Made by a program: the position numbers and the translations under genes. Under the pieces are notes generated by a model, which worked only from the letters and a program-made list of their open reading frames with translations, was not told where the DNA came from and ran no database searches. A stretch of 64,000 nt of DNA from Asterella californica (Eukaryota; Streptophyta; Marchantiopsida; Marchantiales; Aytoniaceae), in assembly GCA_036924285.1 (NCBI GenBank), contig JAYKYS010000073.1, positions 27,679-91,678 on the forward strand, in the 5' to 3' direction. This document shows, piece by piece, positions 47,901 through 60,558 of this stretch (positions are counted from its first letter, which is position 1; every line of letters begins with the position of its first letter).

Positions 47901-50900
47901 TCACTCATTGGCTGCTTGCCTTGTGTTTGGCGACCTGATGGAAATGAAAGACAGCGCTGTCAGCACAAGGTATGGTGCAATACCTGTAGGTTCTGCCAGG
48001 TGCTCAGGGCTGTTGCGGCCGAGAAGAGGGGCATCATGCAGGACAATGCCCTCATGCGTCACAATGGCCCCTTCCCGCCTGTCTGGCTCCTGGAAGAAGC
48101 CTGTCAGCTCTGCAGTGGACAGCACGCTGCTCAGGGCTCTTGATGCAGCCCCACTTGGCCCTGTGGCAAGGCCTTGGCTGCCGGCATCCTCACACTCTCC
48201 CCCAGGAGCCGCTGCGCTGCCAGCAGTACTAAGGGCAGTATGGAACATGCCCCTGGGGTCTGACTGGGTTCTGTGATGACTCGTGCCAGACTGGTTCACC
48301 TCTGAGCCACTGCCTGTGCTGAAAGCCCCTTGCTCTTCTCCATCACCGGACTCGAGAACATGCACACCTGAGGCCTGTCTTGAGGGCTGTTGGGGCTTGC
48401 CCCAGTTCAATGCAGGCGAGGTGCGCATAAGAAGGGGCTGCGTGTCAGCAACAACTTCTTTGCTTGCAGAAGCCTTGGCTGGCAAGGCAGAGCTGGTCTG
48501 CTCCGGCACTGCACTGTGCAGGTTGCCCATGCCTGGATCTGCTATTGATTCCAGCAGATCCTCTGCAGAGGCAGATTCCCTATGGCGGCTGCTCCCTGGC
48601 TCTCTGTTATATTCCGCTCTCTGCTCATTGCGGTCTCTCTTTGCATCAGCAGCCTCGCCGTGGTCCTGCACGCTCTGGCTGAGACTGCACTTGAGCTTGA
48701 CATGCATCACCAGCCGCCTGACGACACCAATGAAGCTCAGGCCTGTGCTGGTGCTGTCACTGCTGTAGGACAGCACCGTCCTCAGCAGCTGGCTGAGCTC
48801 TGGCTGGTTGGACAAGTGCGCTGGGGCGTCAACTTTTGGGGGGCCCCCAAGGGGGTGGGGCAGCAGGCCTATCTGTCCGGTCTGCCTATGATGCGATCTC
48901 CCTGGAGAGGCTGGGTACTCATACTCTTCAGCACCAAAGTCATCCTCACCTTGCTGGTAGTTGTGGGCAGCCTGCTGCTGCTGTGGATGCTGCATATGGT
49001 GCTCTGCAGCCTCTATGAGAAGCCTGTACAGCCAAGCCTCCCCCACGCTGGCTGCCCAGCTGTCTTCTTCACACAGCAGCTCTGCTAAGCACAGCCAAGC
49101 TTCGTCAAGGGCATCCGGCTTTTCTTCGGGACTGATTAGGACTGAAGAAGAAGAGCCTGCTGGCTGATGCGGGCCAATGGTGCCTGGGGCTGGTGGTGCC
49201 TGGTTGGGGTCAAGGGTGGGGTCTGGAGGCTCTTGGTATGCGCTCCTGATGCAGTCCAGGGTGTGTTGCACAGCTGGCTGAAGTGATGCAGGAACAGCAG
49301 TGCTGGCTTCTGTGCAAGCCATAAGTTCCAGTTGGTGAAGCAGGCTAGCAAGCACAGATTGTGAGCTTGCAGCAGCTGGTTCCTACATACATACGCAATT
49401 ATATCATTAAACCTGTCAATGCAGAGGAGCTCCAAAATGCATTGCTGAGCGACTGGGTAACGGTACAGAATGCTGAATGCAATGTTGTGGTGCACTGGTC
49501 AGAGTATAAGTAGACCTGAGCAAACCTGCCTGCAGTAGTCAGCTGAGCATGTCACCAGCATGGCGGGGTGGATCAAGATCCCACCCTATGATGGGATGTT
49601 TTGTTGCCTATGGGGGTACATTGGTCAAGATGTCAGACTGACACGAAACGGTGTCACTGCGGTTATGGCTTGAAAATTGCTGCCATTTGCAGGCGCAAAG
49701 CATCACAAGCTTGACACACTTTGAAAAACCATGTGCTGTTCATCATGCTGCAGGTGCCAGCTTGTACTTTTGTGTGCTGATAAACAGGGATGCCATCCCT
49801 GGAACCTGCAGCATGCATATGACAAAACACAGAAGCAAAGCTGCCATACCTGGCGTCTGCAGAAATTTGACAGCACACAAATACCCAAGTCAATGAGCAT
49901 GACACTTTGCATGAACACAAGCCATTTACATGGAAGTATATGCATGCACATCTTCAATCTGCTCACTCATGCTTGTGCATTTCACGCCAGCACACTACCT
50001 GCAAAGCATGTGCAATGGCTGCAGCAAAGTTTGGGTCTGCAACTTGGAAAGCTGTCTGAAGCGCCTCGGGCACACTGTTGGTAGACAGCATGGGCACCAC
50101 CTCAGCCAGGTCCGCCTCCATGCTGCTTAACGTTGTTGTGTGCAGTGTTGCTTCATTTGCATCAGTAAATGATGTGATGCTGGCATCTTCCTGCAACAAA
50201 TGGCGCCAACTTGAGCAGGTCTGCAACTCTGCAATGCATGGATTCTTGCATGCATTCCTCCGTGTATTTGCATGCACCTTGTTGTTTGATAGCCTGGTCA
50301 TTCAGCTATACATCTGTGAGTCCAGCCATTGATCCACTCAAGCGTGCAATCAGGTCCTCCTCAGGTCATTGATTCCATATTGCACTGGCTTTCAGCATCA
50401 GGCACAAGAAGTCTTCATCACAGGTCAAAGGCACACATTGGACATGCAAATACAGCATCATGTACGGCAGACCAACATATTTGCAAGCACCCTCTGTGTC
50501 ACATCCACCACAGTACAAAAGGGTTGAAATCAGCACAAGTAGAGCACTGGCAGTACCAGCAGCAAACAGCACACCTGAGTAAAGCGGTAAGCAGCCTGGT
50601 CTAGCAGAACTGCCAGCATGTTCCGACATGCCTCAGGGGTGGGGGCAGCCTTGAAGTGGACCACTAGCTGCGTGACGCCTCCAAACTCTGCAACTGCTTC
50701 TTGGCTCAGCTGCAACCCTGCAGCACCTTCCTGACCACTCCCACCTCTGTCTCCTGCAACCGGCCACAATTCTTCAATGCAAGGTCAGACAACCTGGCCT
50801 GAACGCCAGAACGATGTCGTGATGACTGTTTGTTGTTCTCTGAGGCACTACCATTGACCAGCAGACCAACCTCTCAGTACCTGGCAATCTGGAAATCATC

Positions 50901-53900
50901 ATTAAGGCCATCACGGCATAGAGCCCTGTGTCATAGTTGATTAGGTCTCAGGAAGGTGGTGAGACAGTAAAGCCTAATGGGAGGGGCCAGGAGGGCTGCC
51001 ATGTGAAGCAGACTGCAGGGGTATCTGTACAAAAAGAAGGCGCACAGAAGCTTGCCACAAACAGCAACATGCAGATCCTGACAGAATTTGTCATAACACC
51101 ATTGTTTTGCCTCTTACTGAAACTCCAGCCCCACAAGTCAGAGAACAACGCAAATTCACCATCCAATCTATTGGTTTACATTGTGAAGAGGCTGACTCAG
51201 CTCACCGCTGTCTAGGTTGGGGCTGGCAGGCACATACATCATGTTGACTGCTAGGCGCACAAGCTGGCAGTAGATGGCCTGACACCAGTGGTGGTGCAGG
51301 CAGCAGTGCATGAGGGCAGCCAGCACCCTGAGGGAAAGGCCATGCAGATAGCCCCGCACCACATAGCCGCAGTGAGTCACCAAGTGCAATAGGCATCCCA
51401 ACACAGCTGACCACACTTGGGGGCTCTTCTCCTCCCTCTGCATGTTCATGCTCAGAATACGCTGTCTTGAGCACAGAAACGAGTGCTTCACAACAACGTC
51501 AACAACACCAAGAGCAGCAGCAACAATGATAGTGATGCTCATGAAGAGGACGGATTCAAAACATGGTAAGCTGAGTGTGTGCAGGGCGACTCTTGTCCTT
51601 ACAAGTGTCTGACCGGACCAACTCCCCAACCGTGTTGCTCTCCACGGGAAAAGTTGAGACTGGCTTGGTGATGTGCAGCAGCAGCTGACAGGTGCCGGGC
51701 ATACATGTCAAGCCTCAAGCCCAGCAGGGAACAGCAGCTACACAATTGTAGGGCCTATAGTGATTGGTCCCAGGTGTGCGTGGCAGCAGATGGTACCGAA
51801 ACCTGCCTGCTCTGAGGTTGACTTGCTGTAGCACACCCTTGCCCAGAAGCAGACGAGCATCCATTGCAAAAACTTAGGCAAAACATGCTGTTTATGGGCT
51901 GAATTGTGAATGAATGCTGGAATGAAACACTCAACTCAGTAAACCTTACAAGGATGCTCAGAACTGAGTCAAGTGCTTTGAAGGGACAAGACCTGCTTCG
52001 CATTTACCTAGCTCATCATGAGCTGGGCAGCATTGTTATTGTTACAATTGACAGCCACACCTGCACGAGTAGTAGTGTGAGCTCCCAGAGGAGATGGCGC
52101 AGCCAGGTGCGAACGGCCTCCAGGGAGGGGTCCAGCCCCTCAGGGGTACCCCACACTCCAGACTGCGCCGACTCAGCCCAAGCGCCCTCCAGCACAGAGT
52201 CAGGGTCCAGGCTCTCCGGCAGAGCCTGCAGTCACATGATGGTTGCAGTGAGGGCAATGCCATGGGCAAGGCATGATTGCACATGCTGTATCACCACAAA
52301 CCTGTGGTGCCGCTGTTTGCTTGTCTATGCCATTTGCAGTATAGATTCCCGTCCTGGTCAAATACTGATACTCAGATTGGAAGACATTCATGCACTGGAT
52401 GCAAAGAATCTAGAGCCTGATGGGCAGCATCTGCCTGATACGCAACACTGCAGCCACAACACAGTGCACTTTCATTCCATCTCCTTGTACCGTAAGCAGA
52501 TTTGACACATTTGTGTTTTCCCTGTGACCCAAGCTTCCCTTTCTCAACAGATGACCAATTCATGCAAGCTTGGTGATTTGGCAGGCATGGGCCATACCCC
52601 AAGAAAAGGACTTTTGAAAGGAGAGGCACAGCAACATCATTTTTGTTGTCTGAGGGCGACGCAGCTGACTTTATCGGCCGTGGGGACGTCGGCTGCCTGT
52701 ACATGCACAAATGCACTCTGCCCATGCGCCTAACCCTTGCTACTTCGGCTTGTAGGGGACGTTGCTGTTGACTATGATACCCTATTGCCCCTGCCTTGTG
52801 AGCCCAGTGGATCCTGAAAACATGAGTGGTCCAGCGCACCTGCGGCCCAACCCGGCTGTGCTCACCATGCTGAACTCTTCCAGTGGAAGCTTTCTTCCTA
52901 AGGATGAACACTGCATGCTAAGTGAAGCAGCACTGGAACGCAGGAGCGCTAAACCCCCGTGCCAGGAGATGCCTAACGGAATCAAAAGACACTGGCTTGA
53001 CACAGTCAAGTTGAAACACACCATTGCCCAGACCCAGCCTGCTCATGCATGGCTGCCCACACAGGCCTGGTGGCCAGACGCATTGTCCACTGACCAGCAT
53101 TGCATGTGCTTCTGAATTGCAGGCTGGTTGTTATGGTCAGCACCTGTCATATCAGATCTACCAAAGCTCCTGCCAAGAAACAGCTGGCAAGCATGCTGCA
53201 CTCCATGATTGACACTGCTTGGGCGCGTCGCGACAGAGGCACAGGTAGCAAATGGGCAGTACCTGGTTGGCTTCTCTTGAAGGTGAGAAGAGAAGCTCAG
53301 CATGAAGGGACAGGTTGTACAGGATGTCAAAGGGCCGCGCCCTTACACTACTGACTGTGCTGTTTAGAGCCCTGCACGCCAGTCAGCCTCTGTTTAGCTG
53401 ACACCGAGAAGTTGTGCATGCTTCAGAAATATGCATCCCGAAACATAATCCTAGTGTAGTGCAGCAAGATGCTAAGATTGCAATAGGCACTGCCTAGGCA
53501 GATGTCCAATGACGGGCAGCCAAGGGAAAAAGCTGTCTTGTGAAGGGTGATTTGGGAAGGGCCTGCCAGCAAACCCAAGCAATACGATGTGATGTGCTCC
53601 GTCGTCCGCCTGTTGCTTGTGTCCACTGCAAGATACCCCAAATCACGCTTTGCAGAACACGCTCTCCCTTGCCTGCCTGTCATCCACCTCCATGAATGTG
53701 CATAAAGAGCACCTGACAGTGCATGCAGACGACAGATGGACAATGCAACAAGTCCAATCTGTGCATTGAGAACATAGATATGACTTGCTCCACTGTCCAC
53801 ATGTTAAATGCGTCCACTGTTGGATGCTTTTTGCTCCCAGTCATGGAGATAGATTGTGCATGTGCATGGGACACAGGCTTGGCATGATCATGATGGTACT

Positions 53901-56900
53901 CTGTCGACCAAGTGCTGTTTACAAAAAATAATGGTCACTATGCAAAGCCTATGCCTTATGCACCTGCATTACCCAGCCCCATGAAGAGTCAGTTTGCCCA
54001 TGGCGTGAACCTAGTGACTTGGTGATTGGTACTTACATGCTGCCACAGGCAAAGCTGAGACATGTGAGCCGCCAGACATCAAAGTCATGCTCCATCACTC
54101 GGCCTGTAGCAGCCTCCTGTACAATCTGTATCAACTCAGGCAGGCAACTCATGCACAGTGATTGCTGCTGAGATGTGACAGTTCTCTAGAAGCCTCATGA
54201 ATAACAAATGCAAAGTAGAAAAAGGACTCGAGCATCATACGCGCGTGTTGTCACACCAACAAATGACGGGTACACAATTCCGGCCACACCTCCTATTGGC
54301 AGGAGGACGCTTAGCAATTCCCCAGAAGCCCCATGCTGAAGAAAGGCAAAGAGAAACAGGAAAATGCCTTAGAAAGGAGAAGCAGTGTGGCTAACTTAAC
54401 CTGTGCAGCATGATGAGGGTGAGGGGGAAGGCCACAGCTGGGGTGGCCTTCAGGTACATGTCCATCACCAGCTTCACCAGCACAGCTGCACACACCTGGC
54501 CAGCGCTGTCCCCTTGGGACCCTCCTGCACCCCCCCCCAGCCCTGCCTCCCATTGTCCCTCTTCCACAACTCCTCTGTGTCCTCCACCTGCAAAGGATAT
54601 CATCCAGCTCAGTCAGCAGCTGTCACATCGGGTGATGATCACAATACCGCAGCACAATGAAGCACCTGCAAAATCTTGCAGCTGACCCTGCTTGCAGTCT
54701 GATTGCAAAACACCACACAGCGCACTCAGTCACCGACAGACCACAGTGTTTGGGTAACACAACGCTGCCCTACAAACAATCTTGACATTTATCAAAAGAG
54801 CACTCGACTACAAGCTGCTTTGTCGCTGGCCTATGCTGAGACAGCAGCAAGCAGGGCTGTGTTCCAAGACTGTGTGGATCCCTGGATGTTGGTTAATATG
54901 ATGGGCAAAGGTGTCTAAACATCTGTCATTTATAAGGTTGGCCTGCGGCTTCACACAGCGAGGCAAGAGCAGCACCCCCCATATGCTTGACTGACCCCCC
55001 AGCGGCACCCCCACCGCCACAGGTAGCTTCCAGCACAGCTTCCACATCTACTGCGTCTAGCCGGAGCGCGTCTTGCTGAATGTACGGCAGGTACTGGAAC
55101 AACAACCGCGGCCTACATACCATGCAACTATGTGACATTGTCATCCTGCGTAGGCATGGTCGCATTTGTGTGTTGAAACAGATCCGAGTTGTGCATGGTC
55201 CACAGTCTAGCTGCATCACACATCATGTCTGCTGCAACAGGATCAAGCAAAAAAATTTATGACTGACTGCTTGATTGCCTGCTGTGCAATGATCGGAGTG
55301 AGTGGCTGAGCCTATCTTCAAAACAGGCTAGCGGTGTGACCTGGCATGCAGCACCATGAACTTGCTTGCCTGTTGTCCCTGAGCTTAGGCCTAGAGATGT
55401 CCAGGGCGGGGTGGTTGCTGTAGTTGGCCTGGCTGGCCTGCACCCGCTGCAGTGCCGCAATGGTGCGAACATGCTCTTGACTACTGCTGCCACCAGCCGT
55501 GCTTGGCCATCTGTCTTCCCCTGGATCTGTCTCTCCTGCAACAGCAACAGTGCACCATGCGCCTAGCTCTGGTGTGCAAGACAAAGGCATCCTGATGGCA
55601 TTGACTGGTGTCTTTTTCTTTGACTTCTGATGGTCTTCAGACAACTTGACATTGCATCATAGACTCAAGCTGGGAATGTATGACCAGATAGCAGTGATGC
55701 TCAGCTACAAACTCTACCCGAGGCTGCAGCTGCAGACATGAGGGGTTGGTCATGAAGGTTTGCACGTCTCTTTGCAAACATATGTTCACAACAAGGAGTC
55801 TGTAGTGGCCTGTGAGTCTATGTAGTGAGACAATGCAGTAATCTTTGACTGGACCCAGCGACTCGTGTACTCTTCCTGACACATGCCTCAGAGGACGCAG
55901 ACAGCATGACTGACAAAGTGCAGGAAGCTTACCTCCTGCAGGTAGATGCTGTAGGCTAGGCAGGAAGGGGGCAATCCTTGCAGAGACAGCAGCGTCTGGC
56001 TGGCCTGATCCAAATCTGGCAGTCAACATATCATGATGAATGGCCCAGTTGCTGGGGGGATCCTGCAAGGTGGGGTACCCTCATGCTTGTAACCACAGCC
56101 TAGATGATGGGGATGCAATATCCATGGTCACTACACTGACGTAGCTCATCAGGGGACAAAATTCGGTACGGCAACTTCAACTCAGCGAGACACTCTGCCA
56201 GCAAAGTTGTACTCGGGGATATGAAACAGGACAGCAATTTACTTTGTACTTAATCAGGCTCACACTTGGCACCTATGTGACATGCTGGAACGCATATGAG
56301 GTGGTACAGAACACATGGGTTTGTATGACCAAGTCCTGCTGCGACACATTGATGCACAACACACCTCGGTGATGCTTAGCGGCTCGCTTAGTCTGTGACT
56401 GACTGAACGTGCTGAGCTCCTGGACTTCTGGTGCACCAGTAGAGGTGCAGGAGATGAAAAAGCACGTGAAAGAGCGCTGACAGGCATTGATACCAAAGTG
56501 TCGGAAGAGCTTTTCTGGTGCTGACCAGCCGGAGATGGCTTGGAAAACCTGTGCCGCCCATGCCGGTGTGCGTGACAGCACGCACAACTGTTGCTTTGTT
56601 CATGTAATCTCTGTGCGAGGCTTGGCATGAGGCTAATACTGTAGCAAATGCAACCACATCCCCAGCACAATGCAAATGCATGGCTATATGACCAGTAAGG
56701 GACACACAGTAAATCTGCTTAGGGCAAGTGAGCAAGTTTTCAAGACAAAGTTTGTAGCTTTGAAATGCAGCACATCATACATAATATTGCAATGTCTCTG
56801 TGTAGCGTCGAAACTGACCTTTGGTGCCGTTTGCTTCCCATGAGCCTTGTGACCAAAGCTTGCAAGTACACCAAACTTTTTTGCGTCGCTGCAATTATAG

Positions 56901-57536
56901 TAACATGTCAATCACATGCACACGAAAGCCACAGATTTTGTGGGCGCTTGCAATGTTCCCTACATGGTGACATGCCGGTTACAGTTGAAGATGCTTGCGC
57001 ACAGAAGTCCTCAGCACGCTCAAGAACCTGCTGTGAAGCCTTGTACCTGCGTACACCACACTCTGCGTATCTGTGATGCATAGCAGATCAGTTGTGCTAG
57101 CAAGCAATGTCATCGGGCCTGCTCCCACCAAAAGCTCAACTGGGTATTGGGCATACCTTGGCAAGTAGCGCTTCAGCAGCGCAATACATTTATCCACCAC
57201 CGCCAGACTGCAAGAAACAGCTCAGCAACTGAATAGCAACACCCAAATAGAGGCAAGCATAGGCCAAATTCAGACCGGCACAGACCTCAGGGGCTCCCCA
57301 GAGGCACGACTGAGCACAGTCAAGTATACAATATCAACTTGGCTGACATCGGACAGATATTCCTGTAAGACAGCAGGCGTTGGTCAGTCAACAGCTGCCG
57401 AAATGCGCCAATCCAAGCATAGGGATCCATATACCTCCAACGTATGCAGCGCTTTACCCTCCAACAAGGGGCCATATGGCTGTGTAGTTTCCGCAATGGC
57501 TCGCAACAAGCGTGGAGCAGCTGCTTGGGTGGGCAT
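44943..57536 (-). CDS. Giant multi-exon helical-repeat (ARM/HEAT-like) protein, unassigned
   Basis: Roughly 19-22 exons, about 1,500 aa. Exons solved in phase: 57536-57435, 57362-57286, 57207-57157, 57046-56983, 56610-56365, 50190-49999, 49382-47984. Others are seen approximately near 56.2, 56.0, 55.5, 55.1, 54.5, 54.1, 52.2-52.06, 51.5-51.2, 50.75-50.58, 46.2-45.97, 45.75-45.54 and 45.37-44.94 kb. The N-terminus reads MPTQAAAPRLLRAIAETTQP then AVVDKCIALLKRYLPRYKAS. The C-terminus has RVRYHASMFVQQRLVATKAD and NDEKLLRNPYLQISAMLEM. Amphipathic helices predominate, with a 1.4-kb central exon encoding a Ser/Gln/His-rich disordered region. N- and C-terminal pieces feel like a conserved plant armadillo-type protein, but I cannot name it. 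One donor (55369) appears to be GC. The exon model is incomplete. Confidence 0.65.
45945..45960. repeat. G16 homopolymer in an intron
   Basis: An uninterrupted run of 16 G on the plus strand, just outside an exon of the helical-repeat gene. The exact length is likely to be unreliable in an assembly. Confidence 0.9.
52300..54000. other. Large intron of the helical-repeat gene with several open frames
   Basis: This 1.7-kb intron is unusually long for the gene. It holds open frames on both strands (minus 52372-52911, plus 52762-53115, minus 53423-53800) that match no neighbouring exon. It may contain an inserted or decayed element, but no terminal repeats or recognisable polymerase or transposase motifs are visible. 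Confidence 0.35.
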
Positions 57537-58102
57537 TGCACCAAAAGCTGATACGCTCGGCTCAGAGTGACCGGGTTAAGATCACGGATGCATCACATGC
57601 AGCATGCCCGCGTCCGGGCAGCATGCCAGCGTAGTATTGCAATGCTGTCTCGAAGCAGTCGAGACAATCAAGAGGGATGCCTTGAACGTCAGCACTCAAC
57701 CGAGCTCGACCGTTTAGTGCGCAAGGCGTGTTGTGTCTTGTAAAATGACTTCTTCTCTCAACCATGACTCATCGACTGTTTTTGCCAAGCTTGAGTAACG
57801 AGTGAGCTCTTTGTCCTCAAATTGCAGCACAATTTATGCTGGCAGCATGCAGGTGACTAGCCAAGACATACATCGGAGTAAATGAGATCAGTCCCGCAGA
57901 TGAACATGTTGTTGACTAGATACACCTGTCTTGCTAGGCGGGTAAAATAGAAAACCCCTTGTTCCTTTTGTGAAAAGTCGTATCGCTTGGAACAAGTGGG
58001 GAGCATAAAGACGGCATGATCAGGCACAAGCCTACCTTGAGCATGTCGTGCACTTCAGCAGCTTCAAGCTGATGGTTCCGTGGCTGGTATAGCAATGCGA
58101 TT
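57537..58102. other. 5' flank of the helical-repeat gene
   Basis: About 565 bp between the start codon of the minus-strand gene and the inverted-repeat element. No gene is seen. It presumably carries the promoter and 5' UTR. Confidence 0.4.
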
Positions 58103-60244
58103 ACTATTTCTCGTTAAAAAATTTACGGACTATTTATATTCCTGTTCACACAATCTGCAGTTTGCGAGCGCAGGTAAGCCTGAATTTACCCCCTGCCTTT
58201 TTGCTTCCAGACTTCCTTGCAGTTCGTTACCTATTTGGACTCTTGCTGAACGTGCGCTACACACCTATACCCACCATCCTGGGAACACTTGTTCCTTGTT
58301 ACAGGCCTTCTTCAGTCATTCAGTTGACCTGAGGCCAACGTCTGCGGCTTGTTGCCAACGTCTGCGGCTTGTTGCCAACTGCCAGCTTGAAGGCGTCCTT
58401 CAGAGCTGTTAAATAGCATATTAGCAGTAACACGTGAGTCGTCAGCTGTACCCAACACCCTGGTGTCAGTACGAGAGGGACTACAAGCCTGAACGATGCC
58501 AGCGAAGCACCTGACAGATATACAATCTATGGAGCAGGAACACGCGAAGGCTATATATTTAGGGTGTTTTAATCTGTGACAATGTATTGCAGCATAAGGG
58601 GCCTTGCTATCCTATCAGCACAGCAGCAACAACCGTTATGCTCTATTATGGCATGTGCCCACAGCCCCAACTTACAGCTCGTGAGTTGTTGTTACAGTGT
58701 TCCACCGCAGCACAACGCTCAACACTTTCCACACTGTGGGTGGGGTTCACTGCTGAGCTGCAAAAAGCGATGCTGTGGCACTGTTTGCAGGCTGCTTTCC
58801 CTGCTGTGCAGAAAAGTGTCGTGCCATACGGTGACTCCCCAACAGCAGAGGGAGGCACCTCAATCAGCAGCAAAGCTGAAGCAGTAGTACCAGTTATATT
58901 GCCTAGCAGTGCCTTGCCTACAGCACAGTTGGCCACTTTGGCCAGCAGTGCACCAGAAACAACTGCGGCGGCCACTTTGATAGAGGCATACTCAGGAATC
59001 ACTTTCAAGCTGCAGCAGGCGACTGCTGACCCCCTCCCTTTGAAGGCTGGAGAGTAGCAAGATGGCGTGACAAAGCCACAACATTGGAGACAATACAGAC
59101 TATTCCCAAACACCTCCAGTACAAAACTGGAGGCCTTGCCAGGCAGTGTTCGTGCAACTGCAAGACCTGTAGCCCACACAGCATTATCAGACATACTGTC
59201 CACAGACTCAGTTCAGACAGGCGGTGTAGTAGCAGAGTCAGGCATGGTGTCCAGCAGCTCAAACATAGCTGAAGCTGGCACACTCTGCCAGCACACACCC
59301 TGCACACTGCCAACACAGGCATTATGACAAGTGCCTTGCAGATAGCAGCACCATTTACCACAGCAAGAGACTTCACATATGCAAGGATAGCACAGACAGT
59401 GGAGGATAAGGGTTTGCCAGGCAGGTGCTCCAAAGCCTCTTTGCCTGTTAGGCCCCTTGGCCGTGTGTGCTTTAATTCAGCAAATGCCTTCGAAAATAGT
59501 TGATTTTCTACCCGTTTAGTGTGCTTGTTCTGCAAGAGGGGAACATAGAAGCAGAGTGAGCATGGAAGTGCAGTAGTACTCTGTACCTAGTGCAAGTTGT
59601 ATTCTGGTTGCTAGAGGGCTTGTGCAGTCAGGCAAGCCCTTGATGCTGGCTCCAGACATGCGTACAAGGATGACAAAGCAATGTCAATGGTGCAAATTTG
59701 CAGCACCCATATGTGCCAGTGCTATGCAGTGACAATTTGAAAACTTGACCGGATGGCAGAGCATACGTATGACGTCCGGACCTGTTTGACCAGCAGTCTG
59801 GGATCCTGGCCTTCGCGTGGTCCTGTTCCATAGATTGTATAGTCTGTCAGGTGCTTCGCCGGCAACGTTCAGGCTTGTAGTCCCTCTCGTACTGACACCA
59901 GGGTGTTGGGTACAGCTGACGACTCACGTATTACTGCTAATATGCAATGTAACAACTCTGTAGGACGTCTTCAAGCTGGCAGTTGGCAACAAGCCGCAGA
60001 CGTTGGCCTCAGGTCAACTGGATGACTGAAGAAGGCCTGATGGTGTAACAAGGAACAAGTGTTCCCAGGACGGTGGGTATAGGTGTGTAGCGCACGTTCG
60101 GCAAGAGTCCGAACAGGTAACGAACTGCAAGGAAGTCTGGAAGCAAGAAGGCAGGGGGTGGGTTCAGGCTTACCTGCGCTCGCAAATTGCAAATTGTGTG
60201 AATAGGAATATAAACAGTCCGTAAATGTTTTGACGTGAAATAGT
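58103..60244. mobile_element. 2.1-kb element with about 440-bp terminal inverted repeats
   Basis: The left arm 58103-58551 and the right arm 59809-60244 are inverted copies of each other, roughly 90% identical by eye, with small indels. Both begin ACTATTTC.CGT and share an internal block reading CTGGTGTCAGTACGAGAGGG. A 20-nt unit (CAACGTCTGCGGCTTGTTGC) is doubled in the left arm only, near 58340-58378. The 1,257-bp interior carries open frames on both strands (plus 58587-59057, minus 58646-59203, minus 59005-59535) with no recognised transposase. Long inverted ends plus a non-coding-like core suggest a non-autonomous DNA transposon or foldback element. I could not find a clean target-site duplication. 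Confidence 0.75.
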
Positions 60245-60558
60245 CAATGATGCTCACTGCGACTGTTACGCACCATGGTGAATCAGCATGGCCGAAACAG
60301 GAAAGTTTACAACAAAGCCTGCTCACGACACGTATGACACCACGTCCTCCAGCTCCTCATGATCAACCTCGAGGCAACCTCGAGGCAAACACCAGCAGAG
60401 TGCATTTGCATGCACTTTGTTGACAACCCCTAGTCACTGTGACTGTAGTTATTCATGCGATCCCCTTTTGCGCTACACTTTCAAAGTCTAATCTGCTAGT
60501 AACAAGACGAAACTTTCATGCGCCTCGTCTGATCCTGAGAGCCGAAACAAAGTGCTCA
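60245..60558. other. Short intergenic stretch
   Basis: 314 bp between the inverted-repeat element and the inhibitor-2 stop. It contains a small tandem repeat (AACCTCGAGGC twice near 60366-60388). No open frame is notable. Confidence 0.4.

Noticed and set aside
53423..53874. A DSGAS string resembling a Ty1/copia protease signature in a minus-strand frame
   Set aside because: The rest of the frame does not resemble gag, integrase or reverse transcriptase, there are no long terminal repeats, and it lies in an intron. A five-residue match is not enough.
58080..58412. 110-codon plus-strand frame in the left arm and its near-twin on the minus strand of the right arm (59971-60192)
   Set aside because: Their similarity is due to the inverted repeat, not to a gene family. 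The left frame is broken by the 20-nt duplication difference and neither has protein-family features.
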